Positions 6,891 through 16,405 of a stretch of DNA of 38,714 nucleotides are shown here, one piece after another. The stretch covers positions 1 through 38,714 of the forward strand of contig CAMBIK010000010.1 of assembly GCA_945867435.1 (NCBI GenBank). Reading direction: 5' to 3'. Every line of letters starts with the position of its first letter. Positions within the stretch are counted from its first letter, which is position 1. The notes beneath the pieces are model-generated. The model had not been told where the DNA came from. It saw only the letters and a list, made by a program, of their open reading frames with translations, and made no database searches. Origin of the DNA: Klebsiella pneumoniae (GTDB taxonomy: Bacteria; Myxococcota_A; UBA796; SXON01). The position numbers and the translations under genes were made by a program.

Positions 6891-9800
6891 ATGCGCCGGA
6901 TCGTGGCTTGCTTGCTTGCGCTCTTTTCCCTTGGTTGCGGCTCCACCTGGGAGGGACTCGACAGCGATGGCGATGGGTTCACGCTCGCCCAGGGCGATTG
7001 CGACGACGGTCCCACCGGCAGCGGCGTCAGCCCCGGTGCGAAGGAAGTCTGGTACGACGGCGTGGATCAGAACTGCGACGGCAACGATGGCGACCAGGAC
7101 GGAGATGGCGAACCCGCGTCCGAGGCCGGCGGACTGGATTGCTGGGACGACCCGACGTTCACCCCCGACGAATTCGTCGCGCTCAACGGGCTCACTCAGC
7201 CAGAAGCCGCCGACGTGCTCCCTGGGGCCAGCGAGGTTTGGTACGACGGCGTGGATCAGGATTGCGATGGCGCCGACGACTTCGACCAGGACTTCGATGG
7301 CTTCGCCTCCACGGCCTGGGTCGAGACCCGGACCGCTCTGCCGGTTGAAGATTGCTATGACGCCGTGACCGAGGTGTACCCGGAAGACTGGGCCGACTGC
7401 GTGGTGGAAGCCAATCGGGTCATCACTGCTCCTCTTTCCCCCTCTGCCGTGAACCCCGTCGCCGACGACACCTGGTACGACGGCACCGACGCCAACTGCG
7501 ATGGCGCCGACGATTGGGACAAGGACGGTGACACCTTCGCCATCTGCGCCGAATGCGATGACTCCAACGCGACGATCTTCCCCAACGATGCCGTGGAAGT
7601 CTGGTACAACCACGTCGACGAGAATTGCGACGGAAACGACGCCGACCAGGACGGCGATGGCTACCTTGAAGCCGGATACGCCGAGGCCGATCCTCTCAAG
7701 CCGATTCATGCGGAAGGGGCCTACGGTCTTGATGATTGTTGGGACAACCCGGCCCGCATTCCCGCCGGCTACACGTCGATCAACGGAGAACCGCAGCCCA
7801 CTGCCGAGGAGGTTCACCCCGACGCGGAGGAATCCTGGTACGACGGCGTCGATGGCGATTGCGCAGCGGACGACGACTTCGATCAGGACGGCGATGGCGA
7901 TGCGACCGAAGACGAGCCAAACCGTGCCGGCCTCTTCGGCGAAGATTGCGACGACAACGACGGCACTATCAACAGCGGCGCGGCCGAGACCTGGTACGAC
8001 GGCGTGGATCAGGACTGCGATGGCGGGTCCGACTACGACCAGGACCACGACGGCTTCGATTCGGCCGACTACACCTACGGCACCAAAGACGACTGTGACG
8101 ACGAAAAGAGCGAAGTTCACCCCTCAAAGTCGTGGGATCCGGTAAACGAGGATTGCGCCACTGCCTACGACGACGATTGCGACGGCGGCACCAACGACGA
8201 CGACGCCGATAGCTGCATCGAGTTCTACGACGACTCCGACCTCGACGGGTACGGCGAGCTAGCCAACAGCCGCTGCCTGTGCATCGCCGAGAGCACCTAC
8301 ACCGAGACCGGCGTCACGGCCGCGAACGACGATTGCGACGACACGCGGTCGGCAGTCAGCCCGGCGGTGGCGAACGAGAGTTGCGCCACCACCTATGACG
8401 ACGATTGCGACGGCGTCACCAACGAGCAGAACGGCACTTCCTGCACGACCTACTACCTGGACGCCGACAACGACGCCTACGGCACCACGACCAGCCAGTG
8501 CTGGTGCTCCGGCAGCGGCAGCTACGACGTGACCAACAGCACCGACTGCGACGATACCCGGTCGGCCGTGAACCCCGGCGTGACCATCGAGAGCTGCGCC
8601 ACCACCTACGACGACGACTGCGACGCCAACACCAACGAGCAGAACGCGACCAGCTGCACGACCTACTACTATGACGACGATGGCGATGCCTATGGCGATG
8701 CCTCCCTCTCCCAATGCTGGTGCGCGGGCGTAGGCTCTTACGACGTGACCAACGACGACGATTGCGACGACAGCGATGGCGACACCTTCCCTGGCGCGGC
8801 ACCCAACGACTCAACCTCCGCCTGCATGACCGACGCCGATGCCGATGGGTACGGTTCCACGACAGCACCGGCCGGGGGCACCGCCGGCACGGACTGCGAC
8901 GATTCCAAGTCGGGCGTAAGTCCGGTCGACACCGAGACCTGCGGGACCACCTACGACGACGACTGCGATGGTTCAACCAACGATACCGGGGCCACAGGCT
9001 GCACCACCTACTACTACGATGGGGACAACGACACCTACGGCAAGTCCAGCCTCTCGCAGTGTACCTGCACGACCAGCGGCAGCTACGATGTCACCACCAG
9101 CACCGATTGCGACGACAGCGATGCCGACACGTTCCCGGGCGCGGCCTCCCTGGACAGCGCTTCGGCCTGCATGAACGACGACGACGCCGACGACTACGGC
9201 GACCAGACCGTCTCCTCAGGCGTCACCGCCGGAACCGACTGCGACGACACCCGCGCCACGGTCTCCCCGGTCGATGTCGAGACCTGTTCCACGACCTACG
9301 ATGACGATTGTGATAGTTCAAGCAACGATGTCGGCGCCACCGGCTGCACGACCTACTATTACGATTCAGACCTCGATCTGTACGGCACCACGGTCTCGCA
9401 GTGTACCTGCTCCACGACCGGCTTCTACACGGCGACTGTGAGCACGGATTGCGATGGCAGCGATGGCGACACCTTCCCCGGTGCGGCCTCCCTGGACAGC
9501 GCTTCGGCCTGCATGAACGACGACGATGGCGATAACTACGGCGATGAAACAGCGCCTTCGGGTGGCACGGCCGGCACGGATTGCAACGACCTCGCGGCCA
9601 CCACCTACCCCGGTGCCGCCGATACCCTGGTCACCAACGACGGCGTGGACAACGACTGCGACGACTACATCGACGAGTCGGGGGTGGCCTTCGGGGATCT
9701 CGTGATCACCGAGTTCTTTGCCGGAAATGTAACCGCCACATACGACTGGTTCGAGATCTACAACAACAGCGGCTACACCGTTTCGCTCGCCAGTTGGACC

Positions 9801-10361
9801 GCCGCGCTGTGTCGAGAAGGCGACACGACGGTGAACAGCCCTCCCTTTGTTTCTGGGGATTGCGACGCCGAAGTGATCGTCACCTTCCCTTCCTCCGCCA
9901 CCATCGCGGATGCCGACTACTATGTGGTGTGCGGGAGCAGCGGGGTATTCGCGGTCTCGTCCGACTGCGACCTCGTGATCACCAGCTACGATTCGCCGGC
10001 GTACACCACCAGCACCGACCTGGAGCCCGCGATGGGTGGCGTCGCGATCGAATTGGGCGCCACGGTCATCGATTCGGTCTACTGGTGGCAGGGAAGCGGC
10101 TCGGCGAGCGCCGACGACTGGCCGGCCGATGCCAGTACAGGGATCGATGGCCAGATCACGTCCATCCAGTTGGACGACGCCACGATGTTCGCGACCAGCC
10201 CCGACCCAGCGGATGCAAACGACGACTACACCACCGTCACAAGCGCCCCCTACGTCGATGACATCTGGTGTACGGCCGAGGATGCCGGGATCACAAACAT
10301 CTGGTCGGCCAGCTTCTTCATCGTGGGCACCCCCGGCGCCGCGAACGTGGCCTGTCCGTAG
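6891..10361 (+). CDS. MopE-repeat surface lipoprotein with C-terminal lamin-tail-like domain
   Basis: A 1156-residue protein with a lipoprotein signal (lipobox SLGC, C16; Gly at +2, so outer-membrane sorting is expected). The first repeat block has six copies of a W-Y-D-G-V-D-Q-x-C-D-G type motif (W54 to W368), each trailed by Asp-rich D-x-D-x-D-G loops. The second block (about 420-930) has five copies of T-T-Y-D-D-D-C-D-G units alternating with C-T-T-Y-Y segments and F-P-G-A. These resemble the MopE 'putative metal-binding motif' (Cu-binding_MopE) and thrombospondin-type calcium loops. The last roughly 225 residues start DLVITEFFAG and end with TPGAAN, as in lamin-tail (LTD) domains. It is the first gene of a four-lipoprotein operon. 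A metal-binding surface scaffold is likely; Ca or Cu cannot be told apart by eye. Confidence 0.85.
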   Translation: MRRIVACLLALFSLGCGSTWEGLDSDGDGFTLAQGDCDDGPTGSGVSPGAKEVWYDGVDQNCDGNDGDQDGDGEPASEAGGLDCWDDPTFTPDEFVALNGLTQPEAADVLPGASEVWYDGVDQDCDGADDFDQDFDGFASTAWVETRTALPVEDCYDAVTEVYPEDWADCVVEANRVITAPLSPSAVNPVADDTWYDGTDANCDGADDWDKDGDTFAICAECDDSNATIFPNDAVEVWYNHVDENCDGNDADQDGDGYLEAGYAEADPLKPIHAEGAYGLDDCWDNPARIPAGYTSINGEPQPTAEEVHPDAEESWYDGVDGDCAADDDFDQDGDGDATEDEPNRAGLFGEDCDDNDGTINSGAAETWYDGVDQDCDGGSDYDQDHDGFDSADYTYGTKDDCDDEKSEVHPSKSWDPVNEDCATAYDDDCDGGTNDDDADSCIEFYDDSDLDGYGELANSRCLCIAESTYTETGVTAANDDCDDTRSAVSPAVANESCATTYDDDCDGVTNEQNGTSCTTYYLDADNDAYGTTTSQCWCSGSGSYDVTNSTDCDDTRSAVNPGVTIESCATTYDDDCDANTNEQNATSCTTYYYDDDGDAYGDASLSQCWCAGVGSYDVTNDDDCDDSDGDTFPGAAPNDSTSACMTDADADGYGSTTAPAGGTAGTDCDDSKSGVSPVDTETCGTTYDDDCDGSTNDTGATGCTTYYYDGDNDTYGKSSLSQCTCTTSGSYDVTTSTDCDDSDADTFPGAASLDSASACMNDDDADDYGDQTVSSGVTAGTDCDDTRATVSPVDVETCSTTYDDDCDSSSNDVGATGCTTYYYDSDLDLYGTTVSQCTCSTTGFYTATVSTDCDGSDGDTFPGAASLDSASACMNDDDGDNYGDETAPSGGTAGTDCNDLAATTYPGAADTLVTNDGVDNDCDDYIDESGVAFGDLVITEFFAGNVTATYDWFEIYNNSGYTVSLASWTAALCREGDTTVNSPPFVSGDCDAEVIVTFPSSATIADADYYVVCGSSGVFAVSSDCDLVITSYDSPAYTTSTDLEPAMGGVAIELGATVIDSVYWWQGSGSASADDWPADASTGIDGQITSIQLDDATMFATSPDPADANDDYTTVTSAPYVDDIWCTAEDAGITNIWSASFFIVGTPGAANVACP
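7050..8030 (+). repeat. WYDG-type MopE repeat array, paralogue 1
   Basis: The coding sequence TGGTACGACGGCGTGGATCA and close variants recur six times between 7050 and about 8030. They encode W-Y-D-G-V-D-Q-N/D-C-D-G units (variants WYDGTDANCDG, WYNHVDENCDG, WYDGVDGDCAA). Spacing is irregular because loops of different length lie between units. The same array recurs in the next gene at 10553-11430. Confidence 0.85.
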
Positions 10362-10381
10362 ACCGTGCAATATGCGGAGGC

Positions 10382-12988
10382 ATGCGCCTCCTGCTCCCCC
10401 TGTTCCTGGTCGGTTGCGGCTCCAGTTGGCTAGCTGAAGATTTGGATGGAGATGGGTGGACAGCGGCCGAGGGGGATTGTTTCGACGACCCCGAATCAAC
10501 CCTGGGCGGCGTCGAGTCGGCCGACGTTCATCCAGGTCCATCCAACGAAACCTGGTACGACGGCGTGGACCAGAACTGCGATGGTGCCGACGACTTTGAC
10601 AAGGATGGCGATGGGCACGCAAGCGCGGCCTACGAAGGCGCCGACTGTTGGGACGATCCGCAGGTCGTACCTGCCGACTTTGCGGTACTCAGCGGTTTCT
10701 ACCAGCCCCTCGCCAAGGAAGTTCACCCAGGCGGGAGCGAGGCCTGGTACGACGGTGTCGACCAGAACTGTGATGGAACCTCCGACTTCGACCAGGATGG
10801 CGATAGCTTCGACAGCGCTTGGCACCCACAGGCCGGCGGCGCGGTGGGCGATGACTGCCTCGATGCGGCCGACGACCCGGTGGAGAATCCGGCCGGCTCC
10901 GCGCCCGAGAACGTGAACAGCTCCGAAGTGGAGACCTGGTACGACGGCACCGACGCCAACTGCGATGGGGCCGACGACTACGACCAGGATGGCGACGGCT
11001 TCGCGCTCGACGACGAATGCAACGACCTCGATGCCACGGTGTACCCCAACGAAGGCATCGAATCCTGGTACGACGGTATCGATCAGAACTGCGATGGTTT
11101 GAGCGATTTTGACCAGGACGGGGATGGCTACGACAGCGCCGAGTTCGGCGGCGAGGACTGCAACGACGACCCGGCTCGGCCGAGCGAAGGGCGCGATGGC
11201 GAGCTCATCGACGCTGAAGAAGTGAACCCCGATGCCGACGATGCGGCGTACGACGAGGTCGATGCCGACTGCGCCGGGGACAGTGACTTCGATGCCGACG
11301 GGGATGGCCAGGACTCCGCCGACGTGGCGAACGAAGAAGGCCTCGTCGGCTCCGACTGCGACGACGAAGACGGAAGCGTGTACGACGGAGCCTCCGAGAC
11401 CTGGTACGACGGCGTGGACTCCAACTGTTCGGGAGGCAGCGACTTCGACCAAGACGGAGACGGCGCAGACTCCTCCGACTACAGCTTCGGCACGGCCGAC
11501 GACTGCGATGACGGCAGCGCGTTGGTGCGGCCGGGGCTGGCCGAGGACTGCTCCACCACTGCCGACGACGACTGTTCGAGCAGCGTCAACGACGAGGATG
11601 CGCTCGGATGCTCAGCCTACTACCTTGATAATGACAGTGACGGCTATGGAAAGCTCGCCGACTCTGTTTGCACCTGTACGGCGAGCGGTGCGTACACCAT
11701 CTCCGGCGTGACCTCCGCAAACGACGATTGCAACGACGCGAAGTCTACCGTAAACCCAGCTATCGCCAACGAAAACTGCGACACCTCGGACGACGACGAC
11801 TGCGATGGCACCACCAACGAACAGAACGGCGACTTTTGCGACCTGTACTACCAGGACGCCGACGCCGACGGCTACGGTGGCGGCACCTCCCAGTGCTGGT
11901 GCGGCAGCAGCGGGACCTATTCCTCCACACTGGGCACGGACTGCGACGACAGCGATTCGACCGTGCGCCCAGGCGCGACCGAGACCTGCGATCTCGAAGA
12001 CGACGACTGCGACGGCTCCATCGACGAGACCACCACCCACTACTACAGCGACCTCGATGGCGATGGCTACGGAGACGACACCACCGAGACGTGCACGTCC
12101 GGCGGCGGTCGTGTCACCACCACCGACGATTGCGACGACGCCGATGCGCGCGTCTTCCCCGGGGCCGACGAACTTTGTGACGAAGTGCAGAACGACTGCA
12201 CGGCAGCGTCCTGGTCCGCGACCGACGAAGAGGGCACCGTTTCCTACGTCACGACGGCCGATGTGTGGTCGGACACGACTTCCACCTGGGCCGCGGGTAC
12301 GGCGTCGGTGCCAGTTAGCATTTCACTCGCGGCAACCGGCAGCTATCGGGTTTGCCCCGGCACCTGGTACGTGACCCTCACGGCCGCCGCCGGGGATGAC
12401 ATCGAGGTGATCGGGCCCTACGGTGCCGCCACGACCGTGCTCAGCCGCAACGGCGTTTCCGGGACAGTGGTCTCCGCCGTAGACAGCGACATCCTCCTCC
12501 AGGGGCTCACGCTCACCGGCGGCCTGGGCTCCGTGAGCGGCGGCTTCACCTACGGCGGCGGCTTGCTCGTGCACCGCAGCTCCACAACCGGGGCCGGATC
12601 GGCCACGCTTGTCGATTGCGAAGTCACGGGGAATACCGCGAACTACGGGGGCGGGGCGACCGCCTTCGGCTACGCGGATCTCACGCTTACTTCCACCAAC
12701 GTGTTCAGCAACACCGCCGTCTCGAACGGGGGGGGGCTGTATGCCCAGAAAGGCTCGGTGGTCTGCGATGGCGGGGGCGTCACCAGCAGCACCTCCACCG
12801 GCGAAGGCGGCGGCATCTACTTCACCTCGAACAACTCCGGCAGCCTCGATGTGACAAGCTGCGATTGGACCGGAAACACCCCCGACGATGCGGCGGGCGC
12901 GCACGGCTCCTTCGGCACCGAACCCGACTCCAGCTACGGTGCCGCCGCCACGTTTGCGTGTACCGCACACGGCGGCTGCTCGCCGTAG
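10382..12988 (+). CDS. MopE-repeat surface lipoprotein with C-terminal beta-helix-like domain
   Basis: An 868-residue tandem paralogue of the preceding gene. The lipoprotein signal is MRLLLPLFLVGC (C12, Gly at +2). Residues 58-360 carry six WYDG-type metal-motif repeats (one degenerate, AYDEVDADCAG) with D-F-D-Q-D-G-D-G loops. The DCWDDP...QP...VHPG segment between repeats 1 and 2 aligns by eye with the same segment of paralogue 1. TCDLEDDDCDGSIDE and similar units follow to about residue 610. The last roughly 200 residues are Gly/Ser/Thr-rich with TYGGGLLVHRSS, NYGGGATAFGYAD and SNGGGLYAQKGS, the pattern of right-handed beta-helix / Pmp-like surface domains, replacing the lamin-tail end of paralogue 1. 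The ATG follows GGAGG by only one base, so translation may depend on coupling to the gene 20 bp upstream. Confidence 0.84.
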   Translation: MRLLLPLFLVGCGSSWLAEDLDGDGWTAAEGDCFDDPESTLGGVESADVHPGPSNETWYDGVDQNCDGADDFDKDGDGHASAAYEGADCWDDPQVVPADFAVLSGFYQPLAKEVHPGGSEAWYDGVDQNCDGTSDFDQDGDSFDSAWHPQAGGAVGDDCLDAADDPVENPAGSAPENVNSSEVETWYDGTDANCDGADDYDQDGDGFALDDECNDLDATVYPNEGIESWYDGIDQNCDGLSDFDQDGDGYDSAEFGGEDCNDDPARPSEGRDGELIDAEEVNPDADDAAYDEVDADCAGDSDFDADGDGQDSADVANEEGLVGSDCDDEDGSVYDGASETWYDGVDSNCSGGSDFDQDGDGADSSDYSFGTADDCDDGSALVRPGLAEDCSTTADDDCSSSVNDEDALGCSAYYLDNDSDGYGKLADSVCTCTASGAYTISGVTSANDDCNDAKSTVNPAIANENCDTSDDDDCDGTTNEQNGDFCDLYYQDADADGYGGGTSQCWCGSSGTYSSTLGTDCDDSDSTVRPGATETCDLEDDDCDGSIDETTTHYYSDLDGDGYGDDTTETCTSGGGRVTTTDDCDDADARVFPGADELCDEVQNDCTAASWSATDEEGTVSYVTTADVWSDTTSTWAAGTASVPVSISLAATGSYRVCPGTWYVTLTAAAGDDIEVIGPYGAATTVLSRNGVSGTVVSAVDSDILLQGLTLTGGLGSVSGGFTYGGGLLVHRSSTTGAGSATLVDCEVTGNTANYGGGATAFGYADLTLTSTNVFSNTAVSNGGGLYAQKGSVVCDGGGVTSSTSTGEGGGIYFTSNNSGSLDVTSCDWTGNTPDDAAGAHGSFGTEPDSSYGAAATFACTAHGGCSP
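10553..11430 (+). repeat. WYDG-type MopE repeat array, paralogue 2
   Basis: Six coding repeats (W58 to W341) of the same W-Y-D-G-x-D-x-N-C-D-G unit seen at 7050-8030, in the same order and with similar linkers. This shows that the two genes arose by tandem duplication followed by a change of the C-terminal domain. Confidence 0.83.
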
Positions 12989-12989
12989 C

Positions 12990-15023
12990 GTGAGAAGCCT
13001 CCTGCTCGTCGGGTTGGTCGGGCTCGTCGGATGCGTGGGGGGTGACTCGCCGCAGGAGGAGCCTTCCGACTCGGGGCAGCCTGGGGGGCCGGGCGAGACG
13101 GCCGAAGGGGCCGCTTGGACGGTCGAGGTGCACGTAACCGTTGATGGTGCGGCCGAGGTCGGGGTCTCTGTGATGCAGGCAGGGACAGAGTCCGTGGTGC
13201 TCACGAACGCCGAAGGGGTCGCGACGCTTACGCTCGATCGCTCGGTGCCAGGCGACCTGTGGGTGGTGGCCGCGGCGACGGGGGCCTGGAACGGCGGCGT
13301 CGAGGTCGAGGGCCCGGGGCGCATCGAGGTCGAACTGGCGCGCTTCGACCCGACGGACAATCCCGAATACGTGTTTGCCGACCCCGGCGCGAAGGCCGAC
13401 GCCGACACCAGTAGCCGGGAATGTGGCCATTGCCACCTCACGTTGCACCGGGGGTGGTCCGCCAGCCCTCACCGAATCGCCGCCTCGGACACCGAAGTTC
13501 ACGCGGTCTACCAGGGAGTGGACCTCGCGGCTGACAGCGCGGCGTGCGCGGAGCGGGCGGGGACCTGGGGAGGAGCCACGATTCCCGGTTCGGCTACGGA
13601 GGCGGAGGCCTGCTTCGTGGCTTCCGGGGTGGAGTCGGCCACGGGGGGCTTCGGAGCCTGCGCGGACTGCCACGCCCCCGGCATCGGCGGCGTGTCGCTC
13701 GGGGGGCACGACCTGCTCGAAGCAGTGGGCGTGGCCTACGAATCGGGCGTACACTGCGACGTGTGCCACAAGGTCCGTTCCGTTGATCTCGAGGCCGAGG
13801 CCGGGGTCGCGGGGCGCTTGGACATCCTCCGACCCAGCGACCCTTCCACATCGTTCTTGATGGGACCGTGGCACCCGCTGATGTTCGGCCCCTACATCGA
13901 TGTGGTCAACCCGGCGATGGGGGCCACGGCCAGCGGCCTGCTCCATGAGTCGGCGTTCTGCGCCGGTTGTCACGAGCTGAACCAGCCCGTGCTCGTGCGA
14001 GGCGAAGCCGCGGACCCGCAGCGGTGGCCCACAGGAAGGCTCCCCGTCCAAAGCACCTATTCCGAGTGGGAGGCGGGCCCCATGAACCCGGCGGCCCCGT
14101 GCCAGAGCTGCCACATGCCGCCGGCGCCGGAAGTGGGCAACTCCGCCGACCTGTGGAACGAGTTCCCGGACCTCACGCCGGGCGTTGCGGGCGGCTGGCT
14201 TCGCCCTCCCGGAGCGGTGCGCGCGCATACCTGGGTAGGGCCGAGCGACGCTGCGAGCGGCATGCTGGAATTGGCAGCGTTTGTAGAGGTTGAGTCGGAA
14301 ACAGTCGACGGAGAGCTCGTGGCGGCCGTGACCGTGAGCAATGTCGGCCCGGGACACGCGATCCCCACCGGGGAACCTCTACGAAACCTCGTACTCACGG
14401 TCGAGGCCACTTGCGACGGGGTTGCGTTGACCCCCACGGCCGGCGATGTGGTCCCCGACTTCGGGGGCAGCTTGGCGATCCGCACCGCGCCCGATTCGCT
14501 TGGGGTATTCCCGGAGGCCGCGGTGGGGGACCGCGTGAGGTACGCTCGCTCGCTCGGCTGGGTCGACTACCCCGGGCCCGGGGTCTTTGGCGACGGCACC
14601 TTCGATGCGCAAGCCAAGGGTCTGCCGCAGCTCGACTTCGTGGGGGAGGCCGAGGTGCTGGCCGTGGCCACAGACGGCACGCTTACGCTCGACCATCCCG
14701 AGTTCGCGGAGGCGGCCGACACAGCCTTTCTCGTCTCTCAATCCTCGGAATCGGCACTCGCGGGGCACCCCGGCTTCGGCTTCGCCCGCGTCCTGGTCGG
14801 GGCCGACGGCGAACGCATGGTGCCCCACCACCTCGCCGTAGATGTGGCGCTCGACAACCGCATCCTCCCCGCGGCCTCCTTCACCACCACTCACCGGTTC
14901 GCCGCCACCTGCGCAGCCCCCGAGGTCCACGCCACCCTGCTTTACCGGGCCTGGCCCTGGGCCCAGGCGCAACGCTACGGCTGGGCACTCGAAGACCGGG
15001 TCATGGCGGAAGCGTGGCGATGA
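12990..15023 (+). CDS. Multiheme (five CxxCH) cytochrome c lipoprotein
   Basis: A 677-residue predicted lipoprotein. A GTG at 12990, one base after the upstream stop, gives the signal VRSLLLVGLVGLVGC (C15); the longer in-frame start at 12888 would lie inside the previous gene. Five heme-binding C-x-x-C-H motifs are present: CGHCH (145), CADCH (224), CDVCH (256), CAGCH (324) and CQSCH (371). WSASPHR just after the first and HCDVCHKV are typical of cytochrome c554-like multiheme proteins. Residues 35-110 look like a carboxypeptidase-regulatory/Ig-like beta domain (VTVDGAAEVGVSVM...). The region after about 420 has no heme motif and is mostly beta. Its stop overlaps the start of the multicopper oxidase (ATGA). 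It is probably an outer-membrane or surface electron carrier; donor and acceptor are unknown. Confidence 0.88.
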   Translation: MRSLLLVGLVGLVGCVGGDSPQEEPSDSGQPGGPGETAEGAAWTVEVHVTVDGAAEVGVSVMQAGTESVVLTNAEGVATLTLDRSVPGDLWVVAAATGAWNGGVEVEGPGRIEVELARFDPTDNPEYVFADPGAKADADTSSRECGHCHLTLHRGWSASPHRIAASDTEVHAVYQGVDLAADSAACAERAGTWGGATIPGSATEAEACFVASGVESATGGFGACADCHAPGIGGVSLGGHDLLEAVGVAYESGVHCDVCHKVRSVDLEAEAGVAGRLDILRPSDPSTSFLMGPWHPLMFGPYIDVVNPAMGATASGLLHESAFCAGCHELNQPVLVRGEAADPQRWPTGRLPVQSTYSEWEAGPMNPAAPCQSCHMPPAPEVGNSADLWNEFPDLTPGVAGGWLRPPGAVRAHTWVGPSDAASGMLELAAFVEVESETVDGELVAAVTVSNVGPGHAIPTGEPLRNLVLTVEATCDGVALTPTAGDVVPDFGGSLAIRTAPDSLGVFPEAAVGDRVRYARSLGWVDYPGPGVFGDGTFDAQAKGLPQLDFVGEAEVLAVATDGTLTLDHPEFAEAADTAFLVSQSSESALAGHPGFGFARVLVGADGERMVPHHLAVDVALDNRILPAASFTTTHRFAATCAAPEVHATLLYRAWPWAQAQRYGWALEDRVMAEAWR

Positions 15024-16402
15024 TCGGCTGGGTCACCTTACTTTTTCTGGGATGCCTCACCCTTGATGTTGAGGACGACCCGTCGCCCGCCGATTCGGGG
15101 AGCGCCGACTCCGTGACCGCCGAGCCGGGACGGCCGGAGCTGCCATTTCCACCAGATGCGGCAGACAGCGACCCGGCGGCGGGATCCGGTTTCTTCACGC
15201 TCAGCGCCGAGGGTGGAAGCCACGTTGTGGGGGGCGAAACCTTCGCCGGGTACGCCTACAATGGAAGCTCGCCGGGGCCGGTGCTCCGCGCCACCCTTGG
15301 CGATTCCGTGGTTGTCGATTTGCGAAACACGCTGCCCGACCCCACCACGATCCACTGGCACGGGATGGCCGTGCCCAACGCGATGGATGGGGTGGAATGG
15401 CTGCAATCGCCCGTGCCCTCGATGGCGGGCTTCACCTACAGCTTCACGGCAAACAAAGCGGGAACCTTCTGGTACCACCCGCATGTGGACACCGCACGGC
15501 AAGTCGATCTGGGCCTGTACGGCGTGATCGTCGTGGCCGACCTGGGCGAACCCGCGGCCGACCGGGATGTCGTCCTCGTCTTCGACGCCTGGGACGAGGC
15601 CGAAGCGGGCGACTTCGCTGCCGACGACCACACGCCCCCCGACCCGCGCACCGTTCGCTGGACCGTGAACGGCGCCGAATCGCCGGTCTGGAACCTAGAA
15701 CCTGGAGAAAGGGTGCGGGCGAGGCTTCTGAATGCCAGCAACACCAGCTACCTGGCGCTCTCGTGGCCGGGTGCAAGGCTGATCGGGGGCGAACAGGGGC
15801 TGCTGGCCGCAGAGTCCACGGTGGCGGGCTTGGTGCTCGCGCCGGGAGATCGCGCGGAGGTCGAGGTGGCGGCCGGCGCGGCGGCCATCGATGTGACGAC
15901 GGCCCCCTGGTCGGCCGCCGGCGGCGCGGCGCTGGGGGAGCCCCGAACGCTGGTCACGGTTGCGGGAGCGGAGGGGGCGCTCGGGGTCCCCCTGCCCTTC
16001 GTGTTCTCCGGGGCGCCGCCTTCCCCCGACCCCGGCACCACCGACCTCCTGTACACCTTTGCCGGTGGCGCGCCCGGCACGGATTGGCTCATCAACGGCG
16101 AATCGTGGCCCGACGTGACCGTTCGCCACGTTGCCCTCGACACCGATGTGGTGGTGGAACTGCACAACCTGAGCGCCACCAACCACCCTTTCCACCTTCA
16201 CGGCCACCGCGTCGAAGTGCTCTCCGTGGATGGCGTCCCGCCCGGAGTCGCCCGCTGGGAGGACACGATCGACGTGGCGATTCGATCCGTAGTGCGCCTG
16301 CGCCTGCCGGCCACGAACCCCGGAAGGTGGGCGTTGCACTGCCACCTCCTCGGTCACGAGCAAGGGGGCATGATGACCGAGTTGGACGTAGACGCACCCT
16401 AG
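15020..16402 (+). CDS. Multicopper oxidase lipoprotein (laccase/CopA-like)
   Basis: A 460-residue multicopper oxidase with a lipoprotein signal (MIGWVTLLFLGC, C12). All four copper-ligand motifs are present: HWHG (H112, H114), H-P-H (H153, H155), HPFHLHGH (H389 to H396) and HCHLLGHEQGGM (H440, C441, H442, H446, with M451 as probable type 1 axial ligand). The length suits a three-cupredoxin laccase/CopA-type enzyme. Such enzymes couple one-electron oxidation of phenols or metals (Cu+, Fe2+, Mn2+) to reduction of O2 to water. The ATG overlaps the cytochrome stop by 4 bp, so co-translation with the cytochrome is expected. No Met-rich insert typical of CueO is seen. The substrate is not predictable; metal oxidation is suggested by the MopE-like neighbours. 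Confidence 0.93.
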   Translation: MIGWVTLLFLGCLTLDVEDDPSPADSGSADSVTAEPGRPELPFPPDAADSDPAAGSGFFTLSAEGGSHVVGGETFAGYAYNGSSPGPVLRATLGDSVVVDLRNTLPDPTTIHWHGMAVPNAMDGVEWLQSPVPSMAGFTYSFTANKAGTFWYHPHVDTARQVDLGLYGVIVVADLGEPAADRDVVLVFDAWDEAEAGDFAADDHTPPDPRTVRWTVNGAESPVWNLEPGERVRARLLNASNTSYLALSWPGARLIGGEQGLLAAESTVAGLVLAPGDRAEVEVAAGAAAIDVTTAPWSAAGGAALGEPRTLVTVAGAEGALGVPLPFVFSGAPPSPDPGTTDLLYTFAGGAPGTDWLINGESWPDVTVRHVALDTDVVVELHNLSATNHPFHLHGHRVEVLSVDGVPPGVARWEDTIDVAIRSVVRLRLPATNPGRWALHCHLLGHEQGGMMTELDVDAP

Positions 16403-16405
16403 TTT

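Noticed and set aside
7050-8030. CRISPR array suggested by recurring near-identical short repeats
   Set aside because: The repeats are in frame, unequal in spacing, degenerate at third positions and encode a protein motif; there are no unique spacers of constant length and no cas genes.
6837-8120. 427-codon open frame on the minus strand opposite the first MopE-repeat gene
   Set aside because: It mirrors the GAC/GAT-rich repeats of the plus-strand gene; the peptide is a monotonous Val/Ala/Ile sequence with no start signal, while the plus strand has a lipobox, repeats and a ribosome-binding site.
9366-11452. Long minus-strand frames (9366-10622, 10496-11452) across the two MopE-repeat genes
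   Set aside because: Shadows of the same biased repeat codons; they cross the junction of two real genes and show no domain.
12822-14357. 511-codon minus-strand frame opposite the cytochrome gene
   Set aside because: The plus strand encodes five CxxCH motifs and a lipobox; the antisense product is Arg/His/Gly-rich with no recognisable feature.
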